NCBI RefSeq assembly: GCF_000016185.1
Contig: NC_011420.2
Span: 578,501 to 642,500, forward strand
Direction: 5' to 3'
DNA from: Rhodospirillum centenum SW
GTDB lineage: Bacteria > Pseudomonadota > Alphaproteobacteria > Azospirillales > Azospirillaceae
DNA: 64,000 bases
This document shows, in pieces, positions 36,124-44,947 of the stretch. Every line of letters begins with the position of its first letter. Position 1 is the stretch's first letter. The notes beneath the pieces are model-generated. The model was not told where the DNA came from and ran no database searches. It was given only the letters and a program-made list of their open reading frames with translations. A program made the position numbers and the translations under genes.

Positions 36124-37458
36124 ATGCTGACATCCGACCGGCTGCGCGGGATGCTGCGGCGCCTGCCGGGCCGGCTGCCCGACGCCGTCGGGGTGGTCCG
36201 CCATGCCGTGCCGCGCTTCTGGAACAACAACGGCTTCGCCATCGCCGCGTCGCTGACCTACACGACGCTGCTGGCGCTGGTGCCGCTGCTGACCGTCACT
36301 TTCGCCATCTTCTCCGCGTTTCCGGCCTACGGCCGGCTGCGCGACACGGCGCGGGAACTGATCTTCGACAGCCTCGCCCCGTCCGTCAGCGACGAGGTGC
36401 AGGCCTATTTCGACCAGTTCATCAGCAACGCCGCCGCCCTCACCGGGTTCGGGGTGATCGGCCTGTCGCTCACCTCCATCCTGCTGTTCTTCTCCGTCGA
36501 AGCGGCGCTGAACGTGATCTTCCGGGCGACCGAGCCGCGGCCGCTGGTGATCCGCCTGCTCTCCTTCTGGGCGGTGCTGACGATCATGCCGCTGCTGCTG
36601 GGGGCCAGCCTCTCCGTCACCTCCGGCGTCGTCGCGGACCTCCAGGCAACGGGGCGGGATGCGGTCACCGTTCTGCGCTTCATGCTGCCGGGACTGCTGG
36701 AGGCGGCGGCCTTCACGCTGATGTTCCTGATGATTCCGAATCGGGAGGTGCAGTGGTTCGACGCCCTGGTCGGCGGGATCGCGGCGGCCCTGCTGATGGA
36801 GGTGTCCAAGGTCGGGTTCGGGCTCTACATCGCCGCCTTCCCGACCTATGAGACGATCTACGGCGCGCTGTCGGTGATCCCGATCTTCCTGTTCTGGCTC
36901 TATACCGTGTGGTCGGTCGTGCTGTTCGGGGCGGAGATCACGGCCACCCTGCCGGAATGGCGGGCCGGCAAGATCACCCAGGTCGGGCCGGAGGGGCTGC
37001 TGTCGGCGCAGCGGATCGTCGTGGCGGTGGCCATCCTGCACGAGTTGCAGCGGGCCGCGCGGCTGGGCGTCGGCATCCGCCGCGGCACGCTGTCCACCCG
37101 CGTGCCGGTGGGGGCCAACGTCATCGACGGCATGCTGGAACAGCTCCAGGCCGCGCACTGGGTGGCGCGGACCCGCGACGGCGCCTGGGTGGCGACGCGC
37201 AACCTGAGCGATGCCACGGTGGACGACCTGCGCCACAGCCTGGGCATGGCGATCCGGGGCAATCTGCGCTCGGTCGGCCACCTCAGCGCCGGGTGGCAGA
37301 ACCGGCTGGCCGATCTGTTCGAGCGGGCCGAGGCGGCCGACCGCGAGGTCCTGGGCGTCTGCTTCGCCGACCTCTTCGCCGATCCACCGTCCGGACAGCC
37401 TTCCGGGCAGGTCGAAACGGCCGTGCGCCAGAGGACGGGTCTGCAGGGACGCATCTGA
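36124..37458 (+). CDS. YihY/BrkB family inner-membrane protein (UPF0761)
   Basis: 444-residue protein with six predicted membrane helices (for example TTLLALVPLLTVTFAIFSAF, LTGFGVIGLSLTSILLFFS and VIPIFLFWLYTVWSVVLFGA), the BrkB/YihY/UPF0761 layout ending with the ALLMEVSKVGFGLYIAAF and GAEITATLP signatures. The C-terminal ~130 residues form a soluble domain with a winged-helix-like feel (STRVPVGANVIDGMLEQLQ), seen in many alphaproteobacterial members. Function unknown. Start: GTG 36118 is possible, but ATG 36124 has the better spacing to GGAGG. Confidence 0.85.
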   Translation: MLTSDRLRGMLRRLPGRLPDAVGVVRHAVPRFWNNNGFAIAASLTYTTLLALVPLLTVTFAIFSAFPAYGRLRDTARELIFDSLAPSVSDEVQAYFDQFISNAAALTGFGVIGLSLTSILLFFSVEAALNVIFRATEPRPLVIRLLSFWAVLTIMPLLLGASLSVTSGVVADLQATGRDAVTVLRFMLPGLLEAAAFTLMFLMIPNREVQWFDALVGGIAAALLMEVSKVGFGLYIAAFPTYETIYGALSVIPIFLFWLYTVWSVVLFGAEITATLPEWRAGKITQVGPEGLLSAQRIVVAVAILHELQRAARLGVGIRRGTLSTRVPVGANVIDGMLEQLQAAHWVARTRDGAWVATRNLSDATVDDLRHSLGMAIRGNLRSVGHLSAGWQNRLADLFERAEAADREVLGVCFADLFADPPSGQPSGQVETAVRQRTGLQGRI

Positions 37459-37581
37459 CCGCCCTGGAAACCGTTTCAATCAATCATAAGTAGCGATCCG
37501 GTCCGGACGGGGCAGGAAATGCCGTCTCTTGCCCGGATGGGTGGGTCTGAGAAACAAACAGCGTCTCCCGGTATGCAAAAA

Positions 37582-37629
37582 TGCAACGCTTCCCCAGGAT
37601 CTGCTTATGGGTTCTGCCGAAGCGTTGCA
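37582..37629 (+). promoter_or_regulatory. 11-bp perfect inverted repeat in the TonB receptor leader
   Basis: TGCAACGCTTC (37582-37592) and GAAGCGTTGCA (37619-37629) are perfect complements with a 26-bp loop. They lie in the 332-bp space (37459-37790) between yihY and the receptor gene, which otherwise holds no gene. It could be an operator with two half-sites or an RNA stem in the leader. The surrounding sequence is the most AT-rich seen nearby, so a promoter is likely here, but no clear boxes were identified. Confidence 0.5.
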
Positions 37630-37790
37630 CCTCCGTGAAGATCGTCTGATATTTCGGGCAGCCAGCTATGCGGAATGCGGAGGGCATGAACCCTCCCGCG
37701 CGTATAGCCGCAGCCACAGCTCCCCCGAACGTCGCGTCCAAGCGGCGGATGGGGAGCGACAGTGGACTTCACGGAAAGGGAAAAGAACGG

Positions 37791-40757
37791 ATGAAGATGA
37801 CTGACACGCAACGCCGGGTTCGGCGCGCGGCCCTTCTGGCCGGCGCGGCCGTCGCGCTCGCCATGCCCGCGATGGTCCCGGTTCATGCGGTCGCCCAGGA
37901 AGCGGGCGCTCTTGAGGAGATCGTCGTCACGGGGTCGCGCATCCGCGCGCCGAACCTCGTCAGCACCAGCCCCGTGACCGCCGTCACCGGCGAGGACATC
38001 AAGGCCCAGGGCGTGACCCGCGTCGAGGACCTGGTGAACTCGCTGCCGCAGGCGTTCGCCGCCCAGGGCGGGCAGGTCTCCAACGGCTCCACCGGCACGG
38101 CGACCGTCAACCTGCGCGGCCTGGGTTCGTCCCGCACCCTGGTCCTGATCGACGGCCGGCGCCTGATGCCGGGCGACCCCTCGGTCCCGTCGCCCGACCT
38201 GAACTTCATTCCGTCCTCGCTGGTCCAGCGCGTGGACGTCAACACCGGCGGCGCTTCGGCGGTGTACGGTTCCGACGCCATCGCCGGCGTCGTGAACTTC
38301 ATCATGGAGCGCGACTTCGAGGGCGTCCGCGTCGATGTGCAGCATGGCTTCTACATGCATCACAACGAGAACGACGACGTCCAGTCGATCATCCGGGCGA
38401 AGTCCGCTTCCGCCTCGGTCCCGACGGACTTCGCCGTTCCGGATTCCAACGTGACGGACGGTGAGCAGTCCGAGGCGACCCTGGTGATCGGTGCCAACAG
38501 CGCCGACGGCAAGGGCAACGTGACGGCCTATGCCGGCTACCGCGAGATCAAGGCGGTGCTCCAGGGCGACCGCGACTTCAGCGCCTGTTCGCTGAATTCC
38601 GGCGACGTGTTCACCTGCGGCGGTTCCGGCACGGCCTATCCGGCCCGCTTCGGTAACTGGGTCGTCGATCCGGCCGGCCCGGGCAACACCTTCCGCGCCC
38701 GCAACGCCAGCACCGACGTCTACAACTTCGGTCCGACGAACTACTACCAGCGCCCGGACGAGCGCTACGTGCTGGGCGCCTTCGCCCATTACGAGATCCA
38801 GCCGTGGGCGGACGTCTATGCCGACGTCATGTACATGGACGACCGCTCGATCTACCAGATCGCGCCGGGCGGTATCTTCGCCGGCACCTTCTCGGTGAAC
38901 TGCGACAACCCGTTCATGACCCCGACGCAGCAGCAGCAGCTCTGCGGCGCGAATGCGGGAACCCAGAACAACTTCACCGGCACGATCGCCCGCCGCAACA
39001 TCGAGGGCGGCGGCCGCCAGGGTGACATGCGTCACTCCGCCTACCGGTTCGTGACGGGTGTCCGCGGCGACATCACCGACGAGTGGAATTACGACGCCTA
39101 CCTGCAATACGGCGCCACCTCGTTCAACCGGGCTCAGACCGGCTTCTTCCAGACCCAGAAGATCCGCAACGCGCTGATCGCGCGGCGCGACGCCAACGGC
39201 AACATCGTCTGCCAAGCGGCGATCGACGGCAGTGACACGAGCTGCGTGCCGTACAACATCTTCAAGATCGGCGGCGTGACGCAGGAAGCGCTGGACTATC
39301 TGGAGACCCCCAGCTACGCCACCGGCAACACCGAGGAGATGATCCTCAGCGCCTCGCTGGCGGGTGATCTGACCAACTACGGCGTCGTGTCCCCCTTCGC
39401 GACCAGCGGTGTGGGCGTGGCGTTCGGTATCGAGTACCGCAGCGAGTATCTCGACTCCGCCTCCGACTACACGGCGGCTGCCGGCCTGCTGAACGGGTCG
39501 GGCGGCGCCAGCCTGCCGGTCGAGGGCGACTTCGACACGAAGGAAATCTACGGCGAAATCCGTATCCCGCTGGTCGAAGACAAGCCCTTCGCCCAGTCGC
39601 TGGAGCTGGATGCCGGCTTCCGGTACTCGGAATATTCCTCGGTCGGTTCGACGGACGCCTACAAGGCGGGTCTGATCTGGTCGCCCGTCTCCGATCTCCG
39701 CTTCCGCGGCAGCTTCCAGCGCGCCGTCCGCGCGCCGAACATCCTGGAACTGTACGATCCGCAGGTCGTGCAGCTCGACGGTTCGACCGATCCCTGCGCC
39801 GGCCTGTCCGCGGGCGACGCCCTGGTCGCCCGCTGCGCCCAGGCGTTCGGCCTGACGGCAGCCCAGGTGCTGGCCATCGAGGAGAACCCGGCTTCCCAGT
39901 ACAACGGGCAGAACGGCGGTAATCCGAACCTCGATCCGGAAACCTCCGACACCTACTCGATCGGCGTGGTGCTGACCCCCGAGTTCGCCCCGGGCCTGAC
40001 CGTGTCGTTCGACTACTTCGACATCAAGGTGGAGGACTACATCAGCGGCATCGGCGCCGACCTGATCATCTCCCGCTGCCTTGAGACCCTGGATCCGTAC
40101 TTCTGCGGTCTGGTGAACCGCGACGCCAACGGTTCGCTGTGGCTGTCCGACCAGGGTTACATCACCAACACCACGCTCAACACCGGCTCGCTGAAGACCA
40201 CCGGCATCGACGTCAACATCGACTACTCCCTCGACCTGGAGGATGTCGGTCTGAACAATGCCGGCTCGCTGGCCTTCACCATGGCCGGCACCTGGCTGGA
40301 CACGCTGAAGACCCAGCCGCTGCCGAACGACAAGGCCTATGACTGCACCGGCTACTACGGCACGGTCTGCGGCACGCCGAATCCGGAGTGGCGCCACAAG
40401 GCCCGCCTGACCTGGACCACCCCGATCACCGGCCTGACCCTGTCCACCCAGTGGCGCTACTACTCCAAGGCCGAACTGGACGCGACCTCCGACCAGCCGG
40501 GCCTGAACAACCCGGCCCAGGTCGCCGGCACCGACCTGAAGCTCGGCACGCAGAACTACTTCGACGCCACGATCACCTACCAGTTCCTGGAGTCGTACAC
40601 GCTGCGTATCGGCGCCAACAACATCTTCGACCGCGACCCGCCGCTGACCGGCAGTGCCAACTGCCCGACCGGCCCCTGCAACGGCAACACCTGGCCGCAG
40701 GTCTACCAGGATGCCATGGGCCGCTACGTGTTCGTCGGCCTGACGGCCAAGTACTGA
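37791..40757 (+). CDS. TonB-dependent receptor
   Basis: 988-residue outer-membrane receptor. Signal peptide about 1-36 (AALLAGAAVALAMPAMVPVHAVA), TonB box-like LEEIVVTGSRI, then a plug domain (VTGEDIKAQGVTRVEDLVNSLP to GASAVYGSDAIAGVVNFIMER) and a large 22-strand barrel ending in the aromatic FVGLTAKY. Start ATG AAG ATG follows aaagggaaaag. Seven Cys pairs lie in what should be extracellular loops, e.g. CSLNSGDVFTC, CDNPF…LC, CAGLSAGDALVARC, CLETLDPYFC, CTGYYGTVC and CPTGPC. The family resembles Caulobacter/sphingomonad receptors for glycans or amino-acid-type substrates; the ligand is unknown. No transporter or regulator is adjacent. Codon use is strongly C-ending, suggesting high expression. 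Confidence 0.93.
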   Translation: MKMTDTQRRVRRAALLAGAAVALAMPAMVPVHAVAQEAGALEEIVVTGSRIRAPNLVSTSPVTAVTGEDIKAQGVTRVEDLVNSLPQAFAAQGGQVSNGSTGTATVNLRGLGSSRTLVLIDGRRLMPGDPSVPSPDLNFIPSSLVQRVDVNTGGASAVYGSDAIAGVVNFIMERDFEGVRVDVQHGFYMHHNENDDVQSIIRAKSASASVPTDFAVPDSNVTDGEQSEATLVIGANSADGKGNVTAYAGYREIKAVLQGDRDFSACSLNSGDVFTCGGSGTAYPARFGNWVVDPAGPGNTFRARNASTDVYNFGPTNYYQRPDERYVLGAFAHYEIQPWADVYADVMYMDDRSIYQIAPGGIFAGTFSVNCDNPFMTPTQQQQLCGANAGTQNNFTGTIARRNIEGGGRQGDMRHSAYRFVTGVRGDITDEWNYDAYLQYGATSFNRAQTGFFQTQKIRNALIARRDANGNIVCQAAIDGSDTSCVPYNIFKIGGVTQEALDYLETPSYATGNTEEMILSASLAGDLTNYGVVSPFATSGVGVAFGIEYRSEYLDSASDYTAAAGLLNGSGGASLPVEGDFDTKEIYGEIRIPLVEDKPFAQSLELDAGFRYSEYSSVGSTDAYKAGLIWSPVSDLRFRGSFQRAVRAPNILELYDPQVVQLDGSTDPCAGLSAGDALVARCAQAFGLTAAQVLAIEENPASQYNGQNGGNPNLDPETSDTYSIGVVLTPEFAPGLTVSFDYFDIKVEDYISGIGADLIISRCLETLDPYFCGLVNRDANGSLWLSDQGYITNTTLNTGSLKTTGIDVNIDYSLDLEDVGLNNAGSLAFTMAGTWLDTLKTQPLPNDKAYDCTGYYGTVCGTPNPEWRHKARLTWTTPITGLTLSTQWRYYSKAELDATSDQPGLNNPAQVAGTDLKLGTQNYFDATITYQFLESYTLRIGANNIFDRDPPLTGSANCPTGPCNGNTWPQVYQDAMGRYVFVGLTAKY

Positions 40758-40783
40758 TCGGCGCAGCCTTCGCTGATCGACTG

Positions 40784-40815
40784 GCGGCGGGACTTCGGTC
40801 CCGCCGCTTTTTTTT
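40784..40815 (+). terminator. Strong rho-independent terminator after TonB receptor
   Basis: 9-bp stem GCGGCGGGA / TCCCGCCGC (40784-40792, 40799-40807) closing a CTTCGG tetraloop-type loop, followed by eight T. It lies 26 bp after the receptor stop. Confidence 0.95.
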
Positions 40816-40927
40816 GTACCGCGCCGGCTGATGGCGCGAAGGGCTTGGTACGGAAGGGAAGTCTCTCGCCAAAAGGGACCGGGGGCGCTAGCCTGCGGGA
40901 CATCTCCGACCCTTCCCAAGAGCCACG

Positions 40928-41452
40928 ATGCGCCGTCCGTCCCTTCCGGTCCTGCTGCTCGGCCTGCCGGTTCTGCTGGCCGCGGCTCCCGCCTCTGCCC
41001 AACCCGTTCCGCCCGTGGCCGCCGTGCTCGGCTGCCTCGATCTGCCCGACGGTCCGGAGCGGCTGGCCTGCTTCAACCGGACGGTTCCGGCGCTGCGCGC
41101 CGCCGTGCCGCCGGCGGCTTCGTCCGGGGCCGTGCCGCGTGTGGGGGCGGTGTCCGCTCCCCCGGCGGCGGCGCCCGATCAGTCCTTCGCCGCCGAACAG
41201 CTTCCCCGCGCGACCGAGCCCGGGGCAGAGCCGGTCCGCATGACCGCCACGGTCACGGAGGTCGGCCGCGACCCGTCCACCGGCCGCCTGCTGGTGACAC
41301 TGGACAACGGTCAGGTCTGGATGCAGCGCGAGGCTGCCGCCATCCGGCTGAAGACCGGCATGAGCGTGACCGTCAAACCCGGCCTGTTCGGCAGCTACGC
41401 CATGGTGCCGGAGGACGGGGCGACGATGATGAAGGTGCGGCGGGTGCGCTGA
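40928..41452 (+). CDS. Periplasmic hypothetical protein
   Basis: 174-residue protein with a signal peptide (about 1-24, LLLGLPVLLAAAPASA). It then has C-x-D-L-P-x-x-x-E-R-L-A-C-F (CLDLPDGPERLACFN), a pattern seen in a family of small secreted proteins of unknown function, a Pro/Ala-rich linker, and a C-terminal beta-rich segment (MTATVTEVGRDPSTGRLLV, VWMQREAAAIRLKTGMSVTV) that might be an OB- or SH3-like barrel. The two cysteines probably form a disulfide. Own transcription unit, divergent in layout from the DnaJ-like gene by convergence. Confidence 0.7.
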   Translation: MRRPSLPVLLLGLPVLLAAAPASAQPVPPVAAVLGCLDLPDGPERLACFNRTVPALRAAVPPAASSGAVPRVGAVSAPPAAAPDQSFAAEQLPRATEPGAEPVRMTATVTEVGRDPSTGRLLVTLDNGQVWMQREAAAIRLKTGMSVTVKPGLFGSYAMVPEDGATMMKVRRVR

Positions 41453-41488
41453 CGCGCGCTTCCGTCATTCCGGGCGCCGTCCCGGGAG

Positions 41489-42388
41489 TCAGCCCAGCCC
41501 GGCCTTGCGCCGGACGTCGTAGTCGTGGGATTTCGCCCACTTCTCCACAAAGGCGGTGAGGTCCGCGTCCGGGCGTTCCGGCAGGACCACCGTCAGCTTC
41601 ACGTACTGATCGCCGTGCGCCTTGCGCTCGGGGCTGAAGACCCCCTTGCCCTTGAGGCGCAGCACGCTGCCGGTGTTCGACCCCTTCGGCACCTTCACCG
41701 CCACCAGCCCGTCCAGGGTGGGCACCTTGATGGTGGCGCCCAGCAGCGCCTCCTGCAAGGTCACCGGCACATCCATATGGATGTCGTCCTCGCGGCGGAC
41801 GAAGTAGGGGTGGGGGTCGACATGCACCTCCACGATGGCATCGCCCGCCGGGGCGCCGCCGACCCCGGCCAGCCCCTGGCCCTTCAGGCGCAGCTTGGTC
41901 TGGTCGCGGGTTCCCGGCGGGATCGTGACGTCGATGCTCTTGCCCGTGGACAGGGTGAGGCGCCGCTTCGTGCCCAGGCAGGCGTCGGCGAAGGGGACGG
42001 TGACGGAATAGGCGACGTCCGAGCCGCGTCCCTTGCTGCCCGTGCCGTAACGGCGCCGGGTGGCGCCGAACAGGTCGGCGAACGGGTCGTCGGAGAAGTC
42101 GAAGGGGTCGTCGCGGCCGGCGCCGGCATAGGCGCGCCGGAAGGAACGGTCCGGCCGCTCCGCCCCCGAGGCGTCGATCTCGCCACGGTCGAAGCGTGCC
42201 CGCTTGTCGGCATCCGACAGCAGGCTGTAGGCGCCGTTCACTTCCTTGAACTTCAGCTCGATGTCCGTGCGGCCCGGATTGAGATCCGGATGGTACTGCT
42301 TGGCCAGACGCCGATATGCCTGTTTGATCTCCTCGGCGGACGCTGTCCGACCGACGCCGAGGATTTGGTAGGGATCGCGCATGGTCAC
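41489..42388 (-). CDS. DnaJ-like co-chaperone, CbpA type
   Basis: 299-residue J-domain protein. The J-domain with the HPD motif (RRLAKQYHPDLNPGRTD) occupies residues 4-70, a Gly/Phe/Asp-rich linker follows (AGAGRDDPFDFSDDPFADLF), and two DnaJ C-terminal beta domains (VAYSVTVPFADACLG… and LDGLVAVKVPKGSNTGSVLR) complete it. There is no cysteine-rich zinc finger, so it is the CbpA (class B) rather than DnaJ type, and would assist DnaK and bind curved DNA or substrates. ATG 42382 (MRDPYQILG) is a likely alternative start. The neighbouring glycine-zipper lipoprotein is same-strand upstream and 100 bp away. Confidence 0.92.
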   Translation of the reverse strand: MTMRDPYQILGVGRTASAEEIKQAYRRLAKQYHPDLNPGRTDIELKFKEVNGAYSLLSDADKRARFDRGEIDASGAERPDRSFRRAYAGAGRDDPFDFSDDPFADLFGATRRRYGTGSKGRGSDVAYSVTVPFADACLGTKRRLTLSTGKSIDVTIPPGTRDQTKLRLKGQGLAGVGGAPAGDAIVEVHVDPHPYFVRREDDIHMDVPVTLQEALLGATIKVPTLDGLVAVKVPKGSNTGSVLRLKGKGVFSPERKAHGDQYVKLTVVLPERPDADLTAFVEKWAKSHDYDVRRKAGLG

Positions 42389-42487
42389 CGCAATTTATAG
42401 GACAGGTTGTTCCCGCATCCTACGCCGGCCACGCCGCCGGTCAAGCGGCGGGCCGGTGATCAGGAAGGGAACGCTGTCCCGCGCCGG

Positions 42488-42961
42488 TCAGCTCACGATC
42501 TTCCAGGAGCCGTCGGGCTGCTGGCAGGCCTGACCGTAGGCTTCCTCGCTGCGGCCGCCGACCGTGATGCGCTGCTGGAACTCGCGGCAGTAGGCGCCCG
42601 CCTGGGTGCGGCCCTCGCGGGTGGGGGTGACGACGACGCGGTTGCCGTTGTCGGGATTGTCCCAGATGATCGGCTGGTTCAGCGGGGTGGAGCGGTCCCA
42701 GGCGGTGCGGGTGTTGCGCTCCAGCGCCAACTGGTCGGCACGGTCGAGCGAGGCACCGACCTCGGACCCGATCAGCGCACCGAGCAGCACGCCGGCGCCG
42801 GTCGCCCACAGGCGGCCCGATCCACCGCCGATCTGGGAGCCGGCGAGACCGCCGGCGAGACCGCCCAGGACGGCACCCGCCCCCTGCTTCTGACCACCCG
42901 TTGACGTACACCCGGCCAGCATGGCGGTGGTGACGGCGACGAGAACGACTTTCCGGATCAT
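42488..42961 (-). CDS. Glycine-zipper outer-membrane lipoprotein (17 kDa antigen-like)
   Basis: 157-residue lipoprotein. The lipobox LAGC places the lipidated Cys at about 18. A glycine-zipper follows ([20 protein letters not shown], then [19 protein letters not shown]), which forms membrane-associated helices, and then a beta-rich C-terminal domain with two cysteines ([22 protein letters not shown]). The family is the rickettsial 17 kDa surface-antigen type, common in alphaproteobacteria. It is divergent from pdxH. Confidence 0.88.
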   Translation of the reverse strand: MIRKVVLVAVTTAMLAGCTSTGGQKQGAGAVLGGLAGGLAGSQIGGGSGRLWATGAGVLLGALIGSEVGASLDRADQLALERNTRTAWDRSTPLNQPIIWDNPDNGNRVVVTPTREGRTQAGAYCREFQQRITVGGRSEEAYGQACQQPDGSWKIVS

Positions 42962-43113
42962 GGTGCTGCCTCTTGAGGGAAGCCTGCGGATGCGCTGGGC
43001 GGGACCGCCGGCCTTCGGGTAACCGAAACGCCGGTCGGGACGTCTGCCATGCGGCTCCGGGCATGGACAAGGATTTAATGTTCCCTATTGTCGTGGGCAA
43101 TTCCGGCGCAACT

Positions 43114-43746
43114 ATGACACAGGTCACCGCCATGAATGCCGTGCCCAGCCCGCTGTCGCCCGCCGAGGCACCTGCCGATCCGTTCCTCTTCTTCCGCGAC
43201 TGGCTGGCAGAGGCGGAGCGGACCGAACCCAACGACCCCACCGCCATGTCGCTGGCGACCGTCGATGCCGACGGCCGGCCCAGCCTGCGCATCGTCCTGC
43301 TCAAGGGGCTGGATGAGCGCGGCTTCGTCTTCTACACGAACACGGAGAGCCGCAAGGGATTTCAGCTTGCGGCGCGGCCGGTGGCGGCGCTCTGCTTCCA
43401 CTGGAAGAGCCTGCGCCGCCAGGTCCGCATCGAGGGCGCCGTGGAGCGGGTGACGGAGGCCGAGGCCGACGCCTATTTCGCCTCCCGCCCGCGCGGCAGC
43501 CGTATCGGCGCCTGGGCTTCGCAGCAGTCGCGTCCGCTGGAGTCCCGCGCCGTGCTGCAGCACCGTGTGGCCGAGACGGAAGCCCGCTACGACGGACAGG
43601 AGGTGCCGCGGCCGCCGCACTGGTCGGGTTACCGCGTTCTGCCGGACGACATCGAGTTCTGGCAGGACGGCGAGTTCCGCCTGCACGACCGTTTCCGCTA
43701 CCGGCGCTCGGCGACGGGCTGGACCTGCCAGCGGCTGTACCCGTAA
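43114..43746 (+). CDS. pdxH: Pyridoxamine 5'-phosphate oxidase
   Basis: 210-residue FMN enzyme making pyridoxal phosphate, used by the PLP enzymes of this window. Signatures: [20 protein letters not shown] (FMN-binding), [43 protein letters not shown] and the C-terminal RFRYRR…CQRLYP. The start [11 protein letters not shown] was chosen; ATG 43132 is an alternative giving 204 residues. The frame is open further upstream to 42973, but there it overlaps the divergent gene's promoter region. A 12-bp perfect hairpin follows the stop. Confidence 0.95.
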   Translation: MTQVTAMNAVPSPLSPAEAPADPFLFFRDWLAEAERTEPNDPTAMSLATVDADGRPSLRIVLLKGLDERGFVFYTNTESRKGFQLAARPVAALCFHWKSLRRQVRIEGAVERVTEAEADAYFASRPRGSRIGAWASQQSRPLESRAVLQHRVAETEARYDGQEVPRPPHWSGYRVLPDDIEFWQDGEFRLHDRFRYRRSATGWTCQRLYP

Positions 43747-43752
43747 GGTCCC

Positions 43753-43785
43753 GGCGCGGAAGCCGGGAGGCCGGGCTTCCGCGCC
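43753..43785 (+). terminator. Hairpin after pdxH, terminator-like without U-tract
   Basis: Perfect 12-bp stem GGCGCGGAAGCC / GGCTTCCGCGCC (43753-43764, 43774-43785) with a 9-nt loop, 6 bp after the pdxH stop. No T-run follows, so it may act as an mRNA-stabilising or Rho-assisted terminator. Confidence 0.6.
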
Positions 43786-43818
43786 GCGGGGCCTGTCGGG
43801 GAAGCATATCGGGGCGTC

Positions 43819-44784
43819 ATGAACACCGATCACATGCAGGACCGGGAAGGCGCGGCGCGCTGGCGGCGGCGGGCAGCCTATGCCAGCATCGCCGTGGCGC
43901 TGACGCTGATCGCGGTGAAGCTCGCCACCTATCTCAGCACCGGGTCCGTCAGCATCCTGTCCTCGCTGATCGATTCGAGCGTGGATGCGCTCGCCTCCGT
44001 CGTCACCCTGCTGGGTGTCGCGCAGGCGCTGACGCCACCCGATGCCGCCCATCGGTTCGGCCACGGCAAGGCCGAACCGCTGGCGGCGCTGGCGCAGTCC
44101 GCCTTCATCACGGGCTCTGCCGTCTTCCTGGGCTACGAGGCCATCGGCCGGCTGGTCGATCCCCGTCCCGTGGACTCCACCGGCCTGGGCATCGCCGTGA
44201 TGGTCTTCGCCATCGTCATGACGGCGGGGCTGGTGACCTTCCAGCGCTGGGTGATCGAACGCACGGGCTCCATCGCCATCGACGCGGACAGTCTGCACTA
44301 CCGCGGCGACCTGCTGATGAACCTGGCCGTGATCGCGGCCCTGGTGCTGACCCGGGTCACCGGGTCCGGGTACTGGGACCCGCTGTTCGCGCTGGGCATC
44401 GCCGGCTTCCTGGTCTGGAACGCCCTGCGCATCGCGGAGACGGCGCTGGACGTGCTGATGGACAGGGAACTGCCCGACGACGACCGCGCGCGCGTGGTGG
44501 CGCTGGTCCTGGCACATCCGCAGGCGCGGGGCCTGCACGACCTGCGCACCCGCTCCACGGGGGTCGGCCAGCACATCGACTTCCACCTGGAGCTGGACAG
44601 CGACCTGACCCTGGCGGAAGCGCACGACATCACCGACGAGATCGAGCTGCGCCTGCGTGAAGCCTTTCCGTCCGCCGACTTCAGCATCCACCAGGAACCC
44701 GAGGGCTTGGACGACGACCGTCTGGACAACCGTATCGCGGAAGCGCGGGCGGCTGCCCGCAGCGGGCTCCTGTCCGGGCGATGA
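43819..44784 (+). CDS. Cation diffusion facilitator (FieF/YiiP-like)
   Basis: 321-residue metal/proton antiporter. Six membrane segments are followed by a cytoplasmic ferredoxin-like domain. The metal-site motifs of FieF/YiiP are present: SLIDSSVDALAS (D-x3-D in TM2, with preceding Asp) and DSLHYRGDLLMN (H-x3-D in TM5). The C-terminal domain has the HIDFHLELDSDLTL segment and AHDITDEIELRL helix. Zn, Fe, Mn or Cd are possible substrates; the two-Asp-plus-Asp/His set suggests zinc or iron. The last ~30 residues are variable. An independent unit after the pdxH hairpin. Confidence 0.93.
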   Translation: MNTDHMQDREGAARWRRRAAYASIAVALTLIAVKLATYLSTGSVSILSSLIDSSVDALASVVTLLGVAQALTPPDAAHRFGHGKAEPLAALAQSAFITGSAVFLGYEAIGRLVDPRPVDSTGLGIAVMVFAIVMTAGLVTFQRWVIERTGSIAIDADSLHYRGDLLMNLAVIAALVLTRVTGSGYWDPLFALGIAGFLVWNALRIAETALDVLMDRELPDDDRARVVALVLAHPQARGLHDLRTRSTGVGQHIDFHLELDSDLTLAEAHDITDEIELRLREAFPSADFSIHQEPEGLDDDRLDNRIAEARAAARSGLLSGR

Positions 44785-44947
44785 ATGGAAGGGACGCGCG
44801 GACGCCGTCCACGCGGGGCAGGGGCGCGTCGGCAGGGGAGCCGCCGGGGCGGCTCCTGTGCGCGCGGTCACACTTCCGGACGGCGGCCTGCTCTATCGTC
44901 TAGTCTACTGAGACAGGGTCCGGAGGGGTCCGGACCAAGGGGCGGAA

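Noticed and set aside
37605-40919. A minus-strand open frame of about 1,100 residues covering the TonB receptor
   Set aside because: Antisense shadow of a gene with strong C-ending codon bias; composition is Val/Gly/Arg-rich and it has no motifs, while the sense strand has a clear receptor.
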